From the NCBI GenBank assembly GCA_015499985.1, contig JAAAUF010000188.1, forward strand, positions 5,105-53,033: DNA of 47,929 nt, given 5' to 3'. How positions within the stretch are numbered: position 1 is the stretch's first letter; the number at the start of each line of letters is the position of its first letter. The stretch is from Haplosporangium gracile. Taxonomy: Eukaryota; Mortierellomycota; Mortierellomycetes; Mortierellales; Mortierellaceae. The position numbers and the translations under genes were made by a program. This document shows, piece after piece, positions 47,909 to 47,929 of the stretch. The notes beneath the pieces were generated by a model. That model was given only the letters and a program-made list of their open reading frames with translations, searched no databases and was not told the origin of the DNA.

Positions 47909-47929
47909 AAAAAAAAAAAAAAAAATTCG

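Noticed and set aside
47909..47929. Terminal A run as a poly(A) tail of a retroposed copy
   Set aside because: It follows the direct repeat on the plus strand, but the AATAAA in that repeat is on the minus strand, so the orientation does not fit; A homopolymers are common throughout.

Overview
This is nuclear DNA of a filamentous early-diverging fungus. Mortierellomycota or a close relative is the best guess. The genes for Pil1 (eisosome), Atg26 (sterol glucosyltransferase), Snf1 and Ada2 mark it as fungal. Two genes that budding yeast lacks, a JMJD6-type hydroxylase and a neurochondrin, together with dense short introns, point away from Dikarya. Every gene except the MsrB gene is split, with up to nine introns of mostly 60-200 nt, and several micro-exons of 12-15 nt occur. 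All exon models below were assembled by hand from splice sites and reading frame. Each gives an open frame divisible by three, but none is backed by transcript data.

Layout. 186-2380 (-) is a Pgm2/Prm15-type phosphomutase. 2915-5196 (-) is a JMJD6 orthologue. 5343-8174 (-) is Rrn7/TAF1B, an RNA polymerase I factor. It shares a 306-bp divergent promoter with 8481-10559 (+), Sds22, the PP1 regulatory subunit. 10730-14264 (-) is a very long Pil1-domain protein with polyQ tracts. 15128-15790 (-) is methionine-R-sulfoxide reductase. 16231-21981 (-) is Atg26. 23599-25380 (-) is a MICOS Mic26/Mic27 (apolipoprotein O) protein. 26494-29205 (+) is an anion:cation symporter of the Dal5/Tna1 type. 29852-34009 (+) is the Snf1/AMPK alpha kinase, convergent with 34126-37939 (-), an F-BAR/RhoGAP protein. 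38860-41210 (+) is the SAGA adaptor Ada2, and 41523-43692 (+) is neurochondrin.

The last 4.2 kb (43.7-47.9 kb) differs from the rest. It is AT-rich and repeat-laden. It holds a decayed 3' end of 28S rRNA, tandem and hairpin repeats, one unrecognised open frame and a broken coiled-coil reading frame. It is bracketed by two diverged, equal-length direct repeats (43796-43938 and 47766-47908). I read it as a degenerate repeat or transposition/rDNA-insertion graveyard.

The genes are ordinary single-copy housekeeping and signalling genes with no operon-like pathway grouping. The points most worth a second look are the 28S relic and its bracketing repeats, the Pil1-domain protein with a ubiquitin-interacting motif and polyQ tail, the JMJD6 orthologue with a large disordered insertion, and the micro-exons. 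Two short N runs (22095-22101, 36118-36127) are assembly gaps lying outside coding exons.
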